Shown here: piece after piece, positions 18,543 to 28,052 of the stretch | Position numbering within the stretch: position 1 is the first letter of the stretch | Layout of the letters: the number at the start of each line of letters is the position of its first letter | From: Edaphobacter modestus | Lineage (GTDB): Bacteria; Acidobacteriota; Terriglobia; Terriglobales; Acidobacteriaceae | Assembly (NCBI RefSeq): GCF_004217555.1 | Contig: NZ_SHKW01000001.1 | Coordinates: 868,001-932,000 of the forward strand | Reading direction: 5' to 3' | Length of the DNA stretch: 64,000 bases | Translations under genes and position numbers: made by a program | Notes under the pieces: generated by a model | Database searches by the model: none | What the model saw: the letters and a program-made list of their open reading frames with translations, nothing else | What the model was told of the DNA's origin: nothing

Positions 18543-18951
18543 ATGGCGCCCTTCAGCGACCAGATGAGCTTCCGGTTTTCCTACGACAAGGCCTCCTCGC
18601 AGGAGATCATCCTTAACGTTCATCCGGGACCGCACGAAAAATATCAATATGCGCCGACCGCCCTGGGATGGGCCACCGGCCAGTCCTACGCCATCCTCGC
18701 AATGGTTCGGAATCCCGACCAGGACGGTAACATCCTTCTTCTGAGCGGAGCCAACGCCGAAGGAATCGAGGCCGCGGGAAAACTCGTAACCGACCTGCCC
18801 GCCTGACCGCAGCTTTCAAAACCTGCGGCATCACCCCCGGAAGACCGGTACGCCACTTCGAGCTTCCGCTGCGATTGAATATGATGGCCGGCTCTCCAAC
18901 GAACGTCAACGTCGAAGCCTGTCATGTTCTACCGGAGACAGACGGGCACTA
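18543..18951 (+). pseudogene. C-terminal remnant of a conserved acidobacterial hypothetical protein
   Basis: An 87-residue open stretch (FRFSYDKASSQ..., SYAILAMVRNPDQDGNILLLSGANAEG) looks like the C-terminal domain of a family often attached to a winged-helix DNA-binding domain in acidobacteria. After the stop near 18806 the same family pattern seems to continue in another frame (HFELPLRLNMMAGSPTNVNV) to 18951. The N-terminal part is missing. Family recognition is from memory and moderate only. Confidence 0.45.
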
Positions 18952-19278
18952 GTTGTCAGTTCTAGTTGCAGGTGCCAATTGCTGTTCGCTATTGAAAAAG
19001 TGTCATTACCCGCGAAGCCTCGAGAGGGCGAAGTCGACAATCTTGCATTTCGCCCGTCCCACCAGGTACCCCCTGGTGGGACCATAAACCGTTTATTTTG
19101 TGTAATTTAAACGAACTTGTTTCGCTAAAATATTATAAACAAAAGCTTTATGGGTAAAAATATTGAAATCAAACGAGTTAGGCCGGATGGGTATCTCCCC
19201 GGCTTTGCTTCTACCGTTTTTAGTCTAGCAGTGTGGAGGAAACTAATCGGCACTTATATGTTGTTTAGTTTGTGTCGG
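18952..19278. other. gene-free stretch with hairpin and AT-rich patch
   Basis: The left part has a stable hairpin (19058-19080). From 19081 to about 19260 the DNA is markedly AT-rich compared with the neighbourhood, with runs such as AAAATATTATAAAC. No open frame of interest. It may be an old promoter region or imported DNA. Confidence 0.4.
19058..19080. terminator. hairpin CCCACCAGG-N5-CCTGGTGGG
   Basis: A perfect 9-bp stem with a 5-nt loop. It is followed on the plus strand by ACCATAAACC rather than a clean T-run, so it is only a possible terminator for the pseudogene to its left. Confidence 0.4.
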
Positions 19279-19850
19279 TTAGGTCGGTTTTGGACTTGAC
19301 AAGATTCCGAGGACGGATTTGGATTTGACAGGCAGCTGCACCAGCGCGGCGTTTGCCTGCTGCGCATACTGATCGGTGTAACTCGGCAGGCCAAGGTCGC
19401 TTGGACTGTACTTGTCGTATCCGGGATAGTAGCAGCAGTGCGTCTTGTAGTTCGTGCCTCCGAACGTCACATCGATATTTGTGTGCTCGTTGAAGACGTG
19501 ATCCCATCCCATCGCCGGAACATTGATCCAGCGAGGCCCCTGCTGCTGTCCAACGTTGCCCACCGTCCATTCGTTCTGGCCCTTGGTGTAGTTGCCCGGG
19601 TATAGCGGACGAAGAAGTTGTCCTTCGATGTGAACTTGTAGTCCACGCGCCCCGTGTAGTCGCGATAGGTCTGCGGAGTTATCTGCGTGTAGGCGAAGTT
19701 GCTGCCGAGTGGATTGTTCTGCGTGGGAACCGGCTGAAGACTGTTGTAAAGCTGCACCATCGCGCTGTTGGTCAAACGGCTTGCGGGGATGACATTGCCG
19801 CAGAACGGTCGGCGGCGCGGAATGCCGTTCCCGTCGATCACCACGGAGAA
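19279..19850 (-). pseudogene. TonB-dependent receptor (Oar-like), internal fragment
   Basis: The left frame (19850 to about 19600) contains VIDGNGIPRRRPFCGN, LTNSAMVQLYNSLQPVPT and GRVDYKFTSKDNFFVRY. The right frame continues with NEWTVGNVGQQQGPRWI, NEHTNIDVTFGGTNYKTH and CCYYPGYDKYSPSDLGLPS. These belong to large outer-membrane receptors with carboxypeptidase-like plugs, abundant in acidobacteria. Only about 190 of some 1100 residues remain, with a frameshift near 19600. The upstream side abuts an IS110 fragment. Confidence 0.75.
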
Positions 19851-19852
19851 CG

Positions 19853-20343
19853 GTCGACGCAGGCAAGACCTGCTCAACTTACTCGGCATGCTGGAAGGTC
19901 AACTGGAAAAGCTGAACGATGCGGTAACGCAGGTGGCCGGGAACTATCCCGATGTGCAATTGCTGTTGAGCCAGCCAGGAGTAGGCGCCGTTACTGCACT
20001 CGCCTTCGTGCTGACAGTCGGAGATGTTCGCCGCTTCCCGCGTGGCAAGCAGGTCGCCAGCTACCTTGGATTAATCCCTCGCGAGTACTCATCTGGAGGT
20101 AAACAGCGGATGGGCGGAATCCGCAAGCAGGGCAACCGGCTATTGCGATTCCTCCTGGTCGAAGCTGCGAACATAGCTGTCCGTTTTGATCCTGTGTTTC
20201 GCAAGGAATATCTATACCGTTGCCATCAGAAACACTTCACCGTGGCCAAGGTGGCGGCAGCACGCAAGCTGGCGATACGGATGTACTGGATACGTCGCAC
20301 CCAGACACCGTATCCACAAGTTCTCTCATCGAGGGCAGCCTGA
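19853..20343 (+). pseudogene. IS110-family transposase, C-terminal fragment
   Basis: About 160 residues of the C-terminal Transposase_20 half remain: LLLSQPGVGAVTALAFVLTV, VASYLGLIPREYSSGGK and GNRLLRFLLVEAANIAVR. The N-terminal DEDD half is gone; homology begins at the junction with the TonB-receptor relic near 19850. It differs clearly in sequence from the IS110 copy at 16379-17436, so it is a separate element. Confidence 0.8.
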
Positions 20344-20718
20344 AATGTATTCTGGTCAGCGAAAGCCAGACCGTGAGGCTGAGTAGGCGCTCTCGCACCC
20401 AGCATAGGCTGGGTGTCCGAATAGAGGAATCATGGCCGCAGTTCGTGGCCGTATTGATGGTTGGTGGAGACAATTCCACCGGAAAGTGACTCGAATAGGA
20501 TCCGCTCGAACCCTGGTCTCTAAACCCTTCGCTTCGGGCGTTGCTCAGGCAGCGGAAAGGATATCTTTGCCCTTGACACCGCGTTCGCCCCTATTGACGT
20601 ATCCATTGGCGCAGACTTGTCTTCTCGCTCCTTGCTTTCCCTTGCAGTCGGGCGGCGGACCATACAATATCAGGACTAATTTTATCGCTGTGTCTTGAGG
20701 GTACGCTCACGTCTGAGT
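20344..20718. other. gene-free stretch after IS110 fragment, with hairpins
   Basis: Contains a perfect hairpin CACCCAGC-N4-GCTGGGTG at 20396-20415 and a weaker one around 20351-20370 (TCTGGTCAGCGAAAGCCAGA). These sit in the 3' non-coding flank of the IS110 fragment, where IS1111-type elements carry their guide RNA, but no RNA can be assigned. Nothing else was recognised. Confidence 0.35.
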
Positions 20719-21354
20719 TCATGAGAGGAAACTGACAATGTGCTTGCGGAGCAACTCACCCGCCTGCTGGCCATCTCCTTGTTCCAACGCATCGATGATG
20801 CCCCAGTGGGCTTCCTGGACGGCGATCAGATCGACCTCGCCTTTTGAAAGGCGCAATTGGACGCGCACTTCAAAGGCAAGAGAATCCCAAGTCCGGGCCA
20901 GAATCCGGTTTGAGGCTCCCTCCACGATCAGGCGATGAAAGTGGATGTCATGGCGCGCGTATGCCGCAATGTCCTTTTTTCGGGCTGCGTCACGGATGGC
21001 CGCCGCCGGCTTCTTCAAGTTACCTACTGAGCCCTTGAAGCGAGGAGCGGCAAGTTGTCCTGCCATCTCCTCGAGAGCGGCGCGCACCATATATGCCTCT
21101 CGCATATCCTGCGGTGTCACCTCTCGCACTCGGCTTCCCTTGTAGGGTTCTGTCACAACAAGTTCGAGCGCCTCGAGTTCGCACAGAGCCTCGCGCACCG
21201 GCCCCTGGCTGGTATGCAACTCATGGGCGATCTGCAGTTCAACGAGGCGCGATCCAGGAGGAAGATCCCCGTTCATAATCCTCCGCAGAAGGTCCCGTTT
21301 GACCTGCTCGGCCATTGATTGATGCTGGACTGAGTGTTGCTTCGTCGTCGCCAT
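20719..21354 (-). CDS. GntR-family regulator, FCD (FadR-like) subfamily
   Basis: The 211-residue protein has an N-terminal winged helix (residues 14-80, with PPGSRLVELQIAHELHTSQG and VREALCELEALELV) and a C-terminal FCD all-helical ligand domain. Putative metal/ligand histidines are in ARHDIHFHRLI, EAHWGIIDAL and LLRKHI. Divergent from the RND efflux operon, with 287 bp between the starts containing a symmetric site at 21392-21406. It most likely regulates itself and possibly the pump; FCD regulators usually sense small carboxylates. Confidence 0.9.
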   Translation of the reverse strand: MATTKQHSVQHQSMAEQVKRDLLRRIMNGDLPPGSRLVELQIAHELHTSQGPVREALCELEALELVVTEPYKGSRVREVTPQDMREAYMVRAALEEMAGQLAAPRFKGSVGNLKKPAAAIRDAARKKDIAAYARHDIHFHRLIVEGASNRILARTWDSLAFEVRVQLRLSKGEVDLIAVQEAHWGIIDALEQGDGQQAGELLRKHIVSFLS

Positions 21355-21362
21355 TTCCTAAA

Positions 21363-21374
21363 ATTATAAATAAT
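21363..21374. promoter_or_regulatory. inverted repeat ATTAT-N2-ATAAT just upstream of the GntR gene
   Basis: A short AT-only dyad 9 bp upstream of the GntR start codon, adjacent to the larger palindrome at 21392. It could be part of an operator or a -10 region. Weak on its own. Confidence 0.3.
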
Positions 21375-21391
21375 CTGCGACCAAAGTCACC

Positions 21392-21406
21392 TATAGATAA
21401 TCTATA
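21392..21406. promoter_or_regulatory. 15-bp palindrome TATAGATAATCTATA in the GntR/RND divergent promoter region
   Basis: The two 7-bp arms are perfectly symmetrical around a single base. The site lies 38 bp upstream of the GntR start and about 235 bp from the RND permease start. It is a natural candidate operator for the GntR protein, although it does not contain the TNGTNNNACNA core common to many FCD regulators. Confidence 0.5.
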
Positions 21407-21641
21407 AGAATGCAGGCCCTGAAATCCGCTACGAGGCCTCTCGGCTGGCACCATTTGGTGACAGTATTTGAAACCTTCTAAGCGAGTTTCTCTCGATCGA
21501 GTAGGTCGATGTAGAACAACGCTTCCAAGCGCAAGAGCGAGACGCTTCTGTACGAGCACATCTCCTTTTGCACAACGTTGAAGCGCTACCTTCGTTCCCC
21601 AGGGGATGGGGCAGTAGTCCTTTTGGCAGAAAGATTTTGGT

Positions 21642-24600
21642 ATGTGGATTGTTCGACTGGCGCTGAATCGCCCCTATACGTTCATCGTTGCTTCCATCCT
21701 GATTCTCCTTCTGGGGCTGTCGTCGATTGCGACGATGCCGACCGATATCTTTCCTGCCATCGACATCCCCGTCATCACCGTTGTCTACGATTACCGTGGC
21801 CTGCAAGCCCAGGAGATGGAGCAACGCATCACAACGTTCAGCGAGTTCATCATGTCGACGGTGAACGACGTGAAATCGATTGACTCGCAGACCGTTCGCG
21901 GCTACGCCGTACTGATGATTTATTTTCAGCCCCAGGTGCGGATTGATGCCGCGATGGCGCAGGTGGGTGCAGCCACACAATCGATTCGCTTTCGCTTTCC
22001 TGCAGGAGTAAATCCGCCCTGGGTGCTGCGCTTTAGCGCCTCCACCGTGCCGATTTATCAGTTAGCACTCTCCAGCGATACGCTGTCGCAATCCGAGTTG
22101 TACGACTATGGCATCTTTCGCATACGGCAGAGGATATCGACAATTCCGGGAACGTTGCTCTCGGCCCCGCATGGAGGAGTTGTCCGCCAGATTATGGTGG
22201 ACCTGAATCAGCAAGCGCTGCTGGCAAAAGGGCTGTCGCCGATTGATATTGAAAGCGCCATCACCGCGCAGGATGTAACGATGCCCACGGGCACGATCAA
22301 AATTGGTGGGCGCGAGTATGGGTCAAGCCTGAACAACAGCCCCGTCGACGCACTGGCGCTGAACGATGTGCCCGTCAAAGTGGTGAATAATTCCGTGGTC
22401 TTCATGCGTGATGTGGCGCATGTGAGAGATGGTTGGATGGTGCAGCAGAACATCGTGCGCGCAAACGGCAAGCCATCCGTGCTGACCCCCATCTTCAAAA
22501 CCGGCTCTGTCTCCACGCTGACGATCATCAACGAAATCAAGAATAAGGTTCTTCCTATCGTTCAAGCGGCTGCGCCGAAGGGCATGAAGATCCAGGGCCT
22601 CTTCGATCAATCCGTCTTCGTTCGCGCCGCCATCGAGGGCGTACTGCGCGAGGGAGCGATCGCTTCGTGCCTCACGGCCCTGATGATCCTGATCTTCCTG
22701 GGTAGTTGGCGCAGTACTCTCATTATTGCAATCTCGATCCCACTCTCCATCTTGAGCTCCATCATCGTCCTGAACGCACTGGGACAGACGCTGAATACCA
22801 TGACATTGGGTGGTCTGGCGTTGGCGATTGGTATTTTGGTGGACGACGCCACGGTTACGATCGAAAACATTCACCGGCACATGGGCACGCAGTCTCTCTA
22901 CGATGCTGTGTTGCACGGAGCGGCGGAGATTGCGACGCCGACCTTCGTCTCCACGCTGACGATCTGCATTGTCTTCGTCTCGGTGGTCTTTCTTACGGGG
23001 CCTGCGAAGTATCTTTTTACGCCGATGGCGATGGCCGTGGTCTTTGCCATGATCGCTTCATACATCCTCTCCCGCACTCTGGTGCCGACGCTGGTCAAAT
23101 ACTTTCTTGCCAGTGAGAATCACTCTTCAGCGGACGAGCCGCACCGAACGGCAGCGGGCAAGCAGTCTTCATGGTTCGAACGTTTCACCAATCGGTTCAA
23201 CGCGGGCTATCTGAAGGTGCAGGAGTACTACACCCGCCTGCTTCATAGCTTCCTCGAAAATCACAGGACCGCTCTCATCGCCTGTGCCGGCGTGATGGCG
23301 ACCGCATTTCTTTTGTTGCCCTTTATCGGGCGTGACTTCTTTCCCGCCGTCGATACGGGTCAATTCCGATTGCATGTGCGTACCATGCCGGGAACCCGTA
23401 TCGAGCAGACGGCTGTCCTCTTCAGTCAGGTGGAGCAGAACATCCGTCAGGTGGTTCCAGCCAATCAACTGAACCTGGTTCTCGATGATATCGGCCTTCC
23501 CCAGGATCCCATCGACTTCACCTTTGGCTTTACTCCCAACATCGGTGCCTTCGACGGAGAGATCCTCGTATCGTTGAATCAGAACCATGCTCCCACGGAG
23601 GCGTACATCGAGGCATTGCGCCGGGAGTTGCCGAAGAAATTCCCGGCCATGACCTTCTACTTCGAGCCTGCGGACATGGTGACGCAGATTCTCGACTTCG
23701 GCCTCTCCGCACCGATCGACGTTGAGGTCCAGGGAACCGATGCCGGCAACTTCGACGTCGCCCGTTCTCTACGTTCCAAAATCGCAGCCATACCCGGCGC
23801 GGTGGATGTTCACCTGCAACAGGTGATGGACAGTCCTAATCTGAAGATCGACGTGGATCGGACGCGGGCGGCGCAGTTCGGGTTGACCCAGCAGGATGTA
23901 GCCAATAATTTGTTCGTCTCCATGGCCTCCGGCTACGCGGTCGCACCCAACTTCTGGGTCGATCCGAAGATGAACCTCACCTATACGGTTACGGCGCAGA
24001 CGCCACAGTACCGTCTGGATTCGATCAACGCCTTGAAGAATACGCCGATCCCCATCAAGACGCTGCCCAACCAGACAGAGATGCTCGGCAACCTGGCCAC
24101 GATCACGCCTTCGTACGAGCCGGTAGTGATCAATCATCACAATGTGCAAAGAGCCTACGACGTACTCCTCAATACCCAGGCTACCGATCTTGGCTCCATC
24201 GAGAAGAAGGTGCAGCGGGTCGTAGAGGACGCGCAGAAAAAACTTCCTCCGGGAAACGTAATCGAGATCCGAGGCCAGGTGGAGAGTATGAATGAGGCCT
24301 TCACACGCCTCGGCATCGGGTTGGCTTTCGCTGCAATGCTGGTGTATCTGCTGATGGTGGTCAATTACCAGAGCTGGCTCGATCCGTTCATCATTATCTG
24401 TGCGCTTCCAGGAGCCTTCTGTGGCATCGTGTGGGCGCTCTTTCTCACCCAGACAACCTTCAACGTGCCCAGTCTCATGGGTGCCATCATGTCCATCGGA
24501 GTTGCGACTGCAAACTCCATTCTGCTGGTGACATTTGCCAAGCAACAGAGTGAGGCCGGCTACTCCGCCTATGATGCTGCGGTCTCCGCAGGTGCCACCC

Positions 24601-24815
24601 GACTGCGCCCCATCATCATGACGGCCTTTGCCATGATCGTCGGCATGCTGCCGATGGCCCTGGGGATGGGCGAGGGTGGAGAGCAAAATGCTCCTCTGGC
24701 TCGTGCCGTCATTGGCGGTCTTTCGATGGCCACCTTCGCAACGCTGTTCTTCGTTCCACTGATGTACAGCCTCGTCCACGGAAACCGCAAAAATCAGCAA
24801 CAGGAGAACGCATAA
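21642..24815 (+). CDS. RND efflux transporter permease (AcrB/MdtB-like)
   Basis: The 1057-residue inner-membrane proton antiporter has the two-fold RND layout: TM1 at residues 9-30, a large periplasmic loop, TM2-6 around 330-490, TM7 around 540, a second loop, and TM8-12 at 870-1040. The proton-relay motif GILVDDATVTIENIH in TM4 is intact. It forms the trimeric pump of a tripartite efflux system with the next two genes. The stop shares a base with the adaptor start (TAATG). Substrate range cannot be predicted. No frameshifts. Confidence 0.95.
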   Translation: MWIVRLALNRPYTFIVASILILLLGLSSIATMPTDIFPAIDIPVITVVYDYRGLQAQEMEQRITTFSEFIMSTVNDVKSIDSQTVRGYAVLMIYFQPQVRIDAAMAQVGAATQSIRFRFPAGVNPPWVLRFSASTVPIYQLALSSDTLSQSELYDYGIFRIRQRISTIPGTLLSAPHGGVVRQIMVDLNQQALLAKGLSPIDIESAITAQDVTMPTGTIKIGGREYGSSLNNSPVDALALNDVPVKVVNNSVVFMRDVAHVRDGWMVQQNIVRANGKPSVLTPIFKTGSVSTLTIINEIKNKVLPIVQAAAPKGMKIQGLFDQSVFVRAAIEGVLREGAIASCLTALMILIFLGSWRSTLIIAISIPLSILSSIIVLNALGQTLNTMTLGGLALAIGILVDDATVTIENIHRHMGTQSLYDAVLHGAAEIATPTFVSTLTICIVFVSVVFLTGPAKYLFTPMAMAVVFAMIASYILSRTLVPTLVKYFLASENHSSADEPHRTAAGKQSSWFERFTNRFNAGYLKVQEYYTRLLHSFLENHRTALIACAGVMATAFLLLPFIGRDFFPAVDTGQFRLHVRTMPGTRIEQTAVLFSQVEQNIRQVVPANQLNLVLDDIGLPQDPIDFTFGFTPNIGAFDGEILVSLNQNHAPTEAYIEALRRELPKKFPAMTFYFEPADMVTQILDFGLSAPIDVEVQGTDAGNFDVARSLRSKIAAIPGAVDVHLQQVMDSPNLKIDVDRTRAAQFGLTQQDVANNLFVSMASGYAVAPNFWVDPKMNLTYTVTAQTPQYRLDSINALKNTPIPIKTLPNQTEMLGNLATITPSYEPVVINHHNVQRAYDVLLNTQATDLGSIEKKVQRVVEDAQKKLPPGNVIEIRGQVESMNEAFTRLGIGLAFAAMLVYLLMVVNYQSWLDPFIIICALPGAFCGIVWALFLTQTTFNVPSLMGAIMSIGVATANSILLVTFAKQQSEAGYSAYDAAVSAGATRLRPIIMTAFAMIVGMLPMALGMGEGGEQNAPLARAVIGGLSMATFATLFFVPLMYSLVHGNRKNQQQENA

Positions 24816-26071
24816 TGACTCCAACAAATAGCACACTGGTTGAGTCTGAAGTTTCGACTCCCTCTCGCACGAAGACCATCCGAGTCGTCGCTGGAGTCGT
24901 GGTGATGATTTTCTTGCTGGCAATCGGCATCGTGCCGCGTGTCATTAGAAACCGGGAAGCGCAGGATGTGGTTCATGCCAGTACCGTCCTTCTTCCCGAA
25001 GTAATCGTGGTGCAACCTCACCAGGCACCGGCCCATACCTCGCTATCCTTGCCGGGAAGTCTCGAGCCTATGTACACCGCCTCGGTCTATGCGCGCACCA
25101 ATGGATACATCGAGAAGCGCTTCGTCGATATCGGAGCGCATGTGAAGGCGGGCCAGATTCTGGCGCTCATCTCGACGCCTGAGATCGATCAGCAGTTGAA
25201 TCAGGCCCGCGCAAATGTTCAAGAGGCTGCGGCCGCAGTGGAACAATCCAAGGCTGCCCTGCAGCAGGCCCAGGCCAATCTCGACCTGGCACGCATAACA
25301 AGGGATCGCTACGCGCCCCTCATTAAAACGCATGCGGTGACGCAGCAGTCGGTGGACGATACCGAGCAGGCATTCAACGCGCGCAACGCGGATGTCTCGG
25401 CCGCAGCAGCCAATATCGCCGTTACGCAGGCAAGGCTGAGCGCGGAAAAGGCGAACGTTGAACGGCTGGTGCAGCTGCAGGGATTTGAACGCGTCGTGGC
25501 GCCCTTTGAAGGAGTCATTACTGCGCGAAATGTGGAACAGGGCGACCTGGTGAATGATGGCAGCGGCAATGGCAGCAAGAGCCTCTTCAGCATTGCGCAA
25601 AGCGATGTTCTACGGGTCCAGGTGGAGGTGCCACAGTCTGCCGCACTCGGAATCAAAGACGGTCAGCAGGCGACTGTGACTGTGGAGGAGAGGCCAGGTC
25701 ATCCGTACACGGCTATTGTGTCGCGTAGCGCGGCGTCGGTGGATCTGGCAGCCCGCACGATGCTGACAGAGGTCCAGGTGGATAACCACGACGGATCCCT
25801 GTTGCCCGGTATGTACGGGCAGGTTAAGTTTGACCTGGCGCAAAGCCAGCCATCTCTGGTTATCCCCTCAACCGCCCTGGTGATCGATAAGAATGGCACG
25901 CATGTGGTCACGGTCACCTCGGATGACACGGTGCACTTTATTCCGGTCGACATCGGTCAGGATATGGGAGCCCAGGTTGAAATATCACAAGGACTCCGTG
26001 GCGGAGAACGGCTGGTGAGCAATCCAAGTGATCTGCTAAGTAACGGGCAGAAGGTCTTCGTTGTTCAGTAA
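24815..26071 (+). CDS. RND periplasmic adaptor (membrane fusion protein)
   Basis: This 418-residue HlyD/AcrA-type adaptor links pump and outer-membrane channel. An N-terminal membrane anchor (VVAGVVVMIFLLAIGIV) takes the place of a lipobox. A split biotinyl-lipoyl domain (YTASVYARTNGYIEKRFVDI; FERVVAPFEGVITARNVEQG) flanks an alpha-helical hairpin rich in Ala/Gln (about residues 125-215). Beta-barrel and membrane-proximal domains follow. Translationally coupled to the permease. Confidence 0.93.
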   Translation: MTPTNSTLVESEVSTPSRTKTIRVVAGVVVMIFLLAIGIVPRVIRNREAQDVVHASTVLLPEVIVVQPHQAPAHTSLSLPGSLEPMYTASVYARTNGYIEKRFVDIGAHVKAGQILALISTPEIDQQLNQARANVQEAAAAVEQSKAALQQAQANLDLARITRDRYAPLIKTHAVTQQSVDDTEQAFNARNADVSAAAANIAVTQARLSAEKANVERLVQLQGFERVVAPFEGVITARNVEQGDLVNDGSGNGSKSLFSIAQSDVLRVQVEVPQSAALGIKDGQQATVTVEERPGHPYTAIVSRSAASVDLAARTMLTEVQVDNHDGSLLPGMYGQVKFDLAQSQPSLVIPSTALVIDKNGTHVVTVTSDDTVHFIPVDIGQDMGAQVEISQGLRGGERLVSNPSDLLSNGQKVFVVQ

Positions 26072-26118
26072 GGCAACGATGCGCTTCGAGTGCCATTTAA
26101 AAATTAGGGAGCGGCATA

Positions 26119-27582
26119 GTGAATAGACTCTTTCCCACCTCCGGCAGCGTGGCAGTGCTGCTGCTCGCTGGCTGCATGGTGGGCCCGCAATACAAACGGC
26201 CCGCCGCCATCACCACACCTTCCTTCAAGGAAGAAGCTCCTGTTACCCAGGCAGAAGGAAGCGACGGATGGAAGCCCGGACAGCCCAGTGACCAGAAGCT
26301 GAAAGGTGACTGGTGGCTCATGTACCAGGACCGGCAACTGAGTACTCTCGAAGAGCAGGTCAATTCCGCGAACCAGACGCTGAAGGCGGCGGAGGCAAAC
26401 TTCCGGGCCGCGCGGGCCGCCATAGGCTATGCGCGCGCGAATGAGGCGCCCACGATTGGCGTGGCACCTGGCGTGGGCTCCGTGCGCGAATCAGCCAATC
26501 AACCCTACTTTCTCACCAGCCTCGCCAACAATGGCAGCGGCAACTTCGTCCTGCCCTTTGACATGAACTATGAAGTTGATCTTTGGGGGCGCATCCGCCG
26601 CGGCGTAACCGCTGCCAGAGAGCAGGCGCAGGCGAGCGCCGCCGATATCGAGAGCGTGCGGCTGAGCTTGCATGCGGAACTGGCCACGGACTACTTCGGT
26701 TTGCGCAGTGCGGATAGTCAGAAAAAACTTCTGGACGATACGATCAAGGCCTACCAGGACGCATTGCAGCTTACTCAGCAGCGCTTTAACGGAGGTCTCG
26801 CGTTGCGCTCCGACGTAACTCAGGCAGAGTCGCAGTTGGATCAGGCGATGGTGCAGCGCAGCGATATTGAAGTGCAGCGCGCCCAGTTCGAGCACGCCAT
26901 CGCTGTGCTGATCGGTAAACCGCCCGCGGCACTTACCATTGCGCCCATCCCGCTCGATCTGGAGACGCCGCAAATGCCGGCGATCCCGGGGCTGCTGCCT
27001 TCCGAATTGCTGGAGCGGCGGCCGGATATAGCGGCTGACGAACGCCGCATGGCCGCTGCAAATGAGCAGATCGGCATTGCGCAAGCGGCGTACTATCCAT
27101 CCCTTTCGCTCAGCGCCCTCGTCGGCATGCAGGGAACCTCCGCGTTGAACTGGTTTACCTGGCCAAGTCGCTTCTGGGCAGTGGGATCTACTTTCTCAGA
27201 AACCCTCTTCGACGCTGGCCGGCGCCGGTCCACAACTGAAAGTGCACGCGCTGGCTATGACGCGACGGTCGCCACCTACCGTCAGACGACGCTCAGTGCA
27301 TTCCAGCAGGTAGAAGACAACCTGTCGGCACTGCGTGTTCTGCAGGGAGAGGCGGAGCTGCAATATCACGCAACGGATGCAGCGATCCAGTCCTTACAAA
27401 CCTTTAACCAGCGCTATGAAGCCGGATTGGACCTTTACCTGGAAGTGATTACATCCCAGACCACAGTACTTACTGATCAGCGCAATGACATCGACATTAG
27501 GCGCAGACAACTTGACGCGAGTGTTCTCTTGATCAAGGCGCTTGGAGGAGGCTGGGATATCCAGAAATCGCCAAAGCTGTAG
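26119..27582 (+). CDS. outer-membrane efflux lipoprotein (NodT/OprM-like)
   Basis: The 487-residue TolC-superfamily channel has a lipobox LLLAGC near residue 19, predicting a diacylglycerol anchor. Two OEP repeats follow (about residues 60-265 and 290-480), including the usual ELLERRPDIAADERRMAAAN segment. It starts 47 bp after the adaptor stop; the start codon is GTG at 26119. With the two preceding genes it completes a full tripartite pump. Confidence 0.93.
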   Translation: MNRLFPTSGSVAVLLLAGCMVGPQYKRPAAITTPSFKEEAPVTQAEGSDGWKPGQPSDQKLKGDWWLMYQDRQLSTLEEQVNSANQTLKAAEANFRAARAAIGYARANEAPTIGVAPGVGSVRESANQPYFLTSLANNGSGNFVLPFDMNYEVDLWGRIRRGVTAAREQAQASAADIESVRLSLHAELATDYFGLRSADSQKKLLDDTIKAYQDALQLTQQRFNGGLALRSDVTQAESQLDQAMVQRSDIEVQRAQFEHAIAVLIGKPPAALTIAPIPLDLETPQMPAIPGLLPSELLERRPDIAADERRMAAANEQIGIAQAAYYPSLSLSALVGMQGTSALNWFTWPSRFWAVGSTFSETLFDAGRRRSTTESARAGYDATVATYRQTTLSAFQQVEDNLSALRVLQGEAELQYHATDAAIQSLQTFNQRYEAGLDLYLEVITSQTTVLTDQRNDIDIRRRQLDASVLLIKALGGGWDIQKSPKL

Positions 27583-28052
27583 AGGTCGAAAGACTGGTAC
27601 GCAATCGTGTCGTTGCAATTTGACGCAATGACGCTCGTGAATGGGTATGGTTTCAAGCGTGAGCAGATGATGACGGATTAGTCCCCAGATGGGATGAGCA
27701 GGTCTTTGGGATCGGAGAGAGAGATGGGTTGAGAGCCTGCAACCTACATCCCATTCCCGTCCCGAGCCAAGAAGCGCGAGGCGACCGGACCTATGCGTCT
27801 ATCTTTGGCGCACCCAGGCACACTTATTTGCGCTGACCACCGGCCCCCTCTGCTTTCTCCGCTATTTCCGGTCGTGTGTACCTGTTAGCCTTCGATGGAT
27901 TTACTAAATCCATTTGTTTTCAATAAATAAGGAACCGTTAGAACTCTCGCTAACGTTGCTCCCCGATCCGAGTTCGATTACTGTATTCCAGACCTAAGAG
28001 GCTAACGGCAGTCCTCCTGGAAGGACGATGACTGATTTCGACTGGAAGCAGA
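27583..28052. other. gene-free stretch
   Basis: About 470 bp after the efflux operon. The region around 27900-27960 is AT-rich (CCATTTGTTTTCAATAAATAAGG) and may contain the promoter of the former GH3 gene. No terminator with a clear T-run and no RNA were found. Confidence 0.35.

Noticed and set aside
23769..24923. 384-codon open frame on the minus strand
   Set aside because: Antisense to the RND permease; composition is His/Arg/Gly-rich and matches no family.
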